Assembly (NCBI GenBank): GCA_002434005.1
Contig: DJJF01000028.1
Coordinates: 963 to 9,234 of the forward strand
Source: Candidatus Saccharibacteria bacterium UBA6575
GTDB taxonomy: Bacteria; Patescibacteriota; Saccharimonadia; Saccharimonadales; Saccharimonadaceae
Reading direction: 5' to 3'
Length of the DNA stretch: 8,272 nucleotides
A model generated the notes under the pieces. It was not told where the DNA came from. It ran no database searches and saw only the letters and a list, made by a program, of their open reading frames with translations. A program made the position numbers and the translations under genes. Below are positions 6,441 through 8,272 of this stretch, one piece after another (position 1 is the stretch's first letter; each line of letters begins with the position of its first letter).

Positions 6441-8048
6441 TTACTCTACAATCGCAAATCTCTTTGCAAGAAAAGCAAAGTTGATAGCATGCGTGTCATC
6501 GTAAGTTGTAACTAAGTATTTCACACCGCTAACAGTAAGGGTTTTTGAAAAATTTATCACAGTATTCTTGTCATAGCACTGAGATGATACCAGGGTTCCG
6601 GTAGAGAGGTCTATTTTGCAAGTCCACACTAGGGTCTTCTGTCGTTTTTCATTCGTCGGGAGTAGTGACGCTGGTGAATCCAGAGGTATATCTATGATTC
6701 GACTAGCGAGGAATGCGGTTGGATTACCGCTCTCCGAGTCAACTTTTGTGATGAGGTAGTTTACCCCGGCAACGGTAGTTTTCTTCAGGAATTTAATTTG
6801 CGTTGATGGGTCAAAACACTGATTTGTTGCTTCTAAAGTGCGGTAATTGACCTTACAGGTCCATTGGCCCGTTTGCTTGACGGCAACGGAACTATCGGTG
6901 TGAATGCTGGTTATCGTTGGCGTAAACTCGCCTAGATCTTCGTATTTAATACATTGGTCGGCATTGTTTGTTGTATCGAGCCGGGTACGCAAACAACCGC
7001 TGCCATTGATAAGGGTTGTTTTTGTTGGGAAAGCGATTTGCGATCCGGCGGGCACTGACTGTAGCGCCTCGCCTGAATCAGGATCGATTTTGTTGGTTGT
7101 TCTCAACGTGACGAGTGCTCGCGGATCCGAGAGTGACACCCATCTATTGCCATATGTAGTGCCAAACCATTCGCTAAAGAACATGAAGAAATTACGATTT
7201 CCGTAGGCACCGCACGGCGCGGTTCCTGGGTAGTTGGCCAGGGCGCCAGCATTTGGCGTATAAGGAGTGTAAATATATAGGCTCAATGTGGACATGTTTT
7301 CGATGTTGACGCGCTTTGTGCCGCAGCTTGGATCGGTTGAGTACTGTATGTCGTTTAGCCCGAGTCCGTAGCGATAATCATTCGGGTGATCCCGGTAGTA
7401 TTTAAGTTGCCAGGCGGCAAGTGTCATCTGCTTGTAAAAACCGGACTTTTCGGCGCTGCAGTTGGCGCTGTAATTCGGGCCGCTATCTGGGCAAGCGTAC
7501 CCCATCGAATATTTATACTGCGACTTCAATGGCCAGGTGTCGGCAGTAAGGGGACCGGCAGATTCTTTCTTTAGCATGACTAGTAGCACCTGGGGGTTGA
7601 TACCGTACGTCTGGGCAGCATTGTACATGATCTGAGCCGCACTCAAGCCTCCGGAAAATGAGCCGCCTCCTTTCTCATACGAAGTTTCACCAGTGGAAGG
7701 ATTCTCATAATAATTATTCAGGCAGACATATGGCGGACCGGGCCATTTCATGATTTGCTGCGCATACTGGGCGTTAGTAAGATTGCCATATCCCGACGGC
7801 TGGGTTCCCCAGGTGTCGCAGTTAGGCATCAGGCGATTCAGAAAATCCTGGATTTGCTGCGCATTCATCGAATCCTTATTGTAAAAGACGCTATCATCGA
7901 TAATTCTTCCGGCATTGAAATCTTGGGCGGAAAGTGCACTCGCGACGTTCGGCTGCGATGTTATCGATACGAATGCCAAAGAGACTAATATACCCATTAA
8001 CGCGGGAAGCTTGAAGGGGGTGTCATTAAATGTCGAACGAAGCTTCAT
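6441..8048 (-). CDS. Secreted lysozyme-like cell-wall protein with three C-terminal repeats
   Basis: This 535-residue protein has a Sec signal peptide: basic start, hydrophobic stretch 13-30 and an AxA site (Ala36-Ser-Ala38). Next comes a conserved module DFNAGRIIDDSVFYNK (43-58) with QIQDFLN (65-71), seen in my recollection in Saccharibacteria and Actinobacteria surface proteins. Residues 135-230 look like a lysozyme/transglycosylase fold: LSAAQIMYNAAQTYGI, then NPQVLLVMLKKES with Glu162 as candidate catalytic acid, and a later helix AAWQLKYYRDHP. LSLYIYTPYTPNAGAL (255-270) and YGNRNFFMFFSEWFGTT (282-298) complete this core. The remaining 220 residues hold three diverged repeats of about 80 residues. 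It is probably exported to bind or cleave peptidoglycan; activity is unproven. The ATG follows GGAGGG by 8 nt and overlaps the upstream gene by 23 bp. The C-terminal coding region looks more AT-rich than the core. Confidence 0.85.
   Translation of the reverse strand: MKLRSTFNDTPFKLPALMGILVSLAFVSITSQPNVASALSAQDFNAGRIIDDSVFYNKDSMNAQQIQDFLNRLMPNCDTWGTQPSGYGNLTNAQYAQQIMKWPGPPYVCLNNYYENPSTGETSYEKGGGSFSGGLSAAQIMYNAAQTYGINPQVLLVMLKKESAGPLTADTWPLKSQYKYSMGYACPDSGPNYSANCSAEKSGFYKQMTLAAWQLKYYRDHPNDYRYGLGLNDIQYSTDPSCGTKRVNIENMSTLSLYIYTPYTPNAGALANYPGTAPCGAYGNRNFFMFFSEWFGTTYGNRWVSLSDPRALVTLRTTNKIDPDSGEALQSVPAGSQIAFPTKTTLINGSGCLRTRLDTTNNADQCIKYEDLGEFTPTITSIHTDSSVAVKQTGQWTCKVNYRTLEATNQCFDPSTQIKFLKKTTVAGVNYLITKVDSESGNPTAFLASRIIDIPLDSPASLLPTNEKRQKTLVWTCKIDLSTGTLVSSQCYDKNTVINFSKTLTVSGVKYLVTTYDDTHAINFAFLAKRFAIVE
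6447..7106 (-). repeat. Three diverged protein repeats of about 80 residues in the secreted protein
   Basis: Repeat units fall at residues about 315-375, 396-455 and 475-534 (DNA about 7106-6924, 6863-6684 and 6626-6447). The shared core is a Q/V-I-x-F strand, 'T/L-T' turn, then L-x-T-x-x-D; Phe340, Phe420 and Phe500 are exactly 80 residues apart. Units 2 and 3 both begin W-T-C-K and carry a second Cys 13-14 residues later (Cys398/Cys411 and Cys477/Cys491), then end in FLA-x-R. Unit 1 lacks this Cys pair and has Cys352 and Cys366 instead. The Cys pairs could form disulphides outside the cell. The unit resembles a small beta-rich wall- or surface-binding module, but I cannot name its family. 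Confidence 0.75.
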
Positions 8049-8272
8049 TCGATTTGCCCTCCAAAGTATCAGATGAATAGATTAGTCGCACCGTCCATGC
8101 ACCTTCGCGTAGCTGGCTGGTGTTTATGGATATCGTTCTGCAATCTGTAGTCGAAGGATTCTGCAACAAGGTCGTATCTTTTCGTAAAGAGACGCCCTCT
8201 GGCCCGGTAAGCTCGGCATAGCAGTTGCCATCCGATACGACTGCATTATCAATGCCGCCGCGGATGTATAGA
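8026..8272 (-). CDS. C-terminal end of an extracellular Ig-like/beta-sandwich protein (partial)
   Basis: The minus-strand frame from 8271 is open for 81 residues and stops at TAA 8028-8026; the start lies beyond the window. The visible part includes SDGNCYAELTGPEGVSLRK, TTDCRTISINTSQL and GAWTVRLIYSSDTLEGKS. This has the alternating hydrophobic pattern and 'G-x-W-x-V-x-L-x-Y' strand typical of the final domain of Ig-like beta-sandwich surface proteins. Two Cys residues (visible positions 17 and 44) could form a disulphide. The last 23 bp overlap the start of the 535-residue secreted-protein gene, whose ribosome binding site lies inside this frame, so the two genes are almost surely one operon and translationally coupled. 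Function is unknown; a surface or pilin-like role is a guess from the sequence pattern and neighbour. Confidence 0.72.
   Translation of the reverse strand, partial: LYIRGGIDNAVVSDGNCYAELTGPEGVSLRKDTTLLQNPSTTDCRTISINTSQLREGAWTVRLIYSSDTLEGKSNEASFDI
8057..8062 (-). promoter_or_regulatory. Strong ribosome binding site of the secreted-protein gene
   Basis: The minus strand reads GGAGGG, 8 nt before the ATG at 8048. It is the strongest Shine-Dalgarno sequence in the window and fixes this start, which also gives a full signal peptide. It lies within the 3' coding part of the preceding gene, supporting coupled translation. Confidence 0.75.

Overview
This window is a surface-glycan locus plus the edge of a secreted cell-wall protein cluster. 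The best guess for the host is a Candidatus Saccharibacteria (TM7)-like or other monoderm bacterium. This rests mainly on the 535-residue secreted protein. Its opening (DFNAGRIIDDSVFYNK, then a 'QIQDFLN' segment) and its 'YGNRNFFMFFSEWFGTT' block resemble, from memory, proteins common in Saccharibacteria and Actinobacteria. All reading frames fit the standard bacterial code. The taxonomic call is an inference and was not checked by any search.

Layout from left to right. (1) Positions 1-1435, minus strand: two glycosyltransferases in tandem, a GT2 enzyme followed 5 bp later by a GT4 enzyme that runs off the window. This part is GC-rich (about 60% in a sampled 60-bp stretch). (2) Positions 1436-1471: a 36-bp divergent intergenic region holding overlapping promoter-like sequences for both directions. 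(3) Positions 1472-6394, plus strand: a tightly packed operon of lower GC (about 42-48% in sampled stretches). It encodes an ABC-2 polysaccharide permease (Wzm type), its ATPase with a C-terminal glycan-recognition-like domain (Wzt type), an uncharacterised glycosyltransferase-like protein, an NAD-dependent sugar epimerase/reductase, a possible 25-codon small ORF, and a polysaccharide pyruvyltransferase-family protein. (4) Positions 6395-6440: a short convergent gap with no clear terminator. (5) Positions 6441-8272, minus strand: a secreted protein with a lysozyme-like core and three C-terminal repeats of about 80 residues, preceded by the overlapping 3' end of another extracellular beta-rich protein.

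How it may work together: the epimerase/reductase would supply a modified nucleotide sugar. The two glycosyltransferases and the glycosyltransferase-like protein would build a glycan on a cytoplasmic carrier. The pyruvyltransferase-family enzyme would add a charged ketal, and Wzm/Wzt would export the finished chain, with the Wzt C-terminal domain probably recognising a feature of it. The two minus-strand proteins on the right look like separate cell-surface or wall-remodelling factors. I see no tRNA, rRNA, CRISPR array, insertion sequence or integrase in the window.
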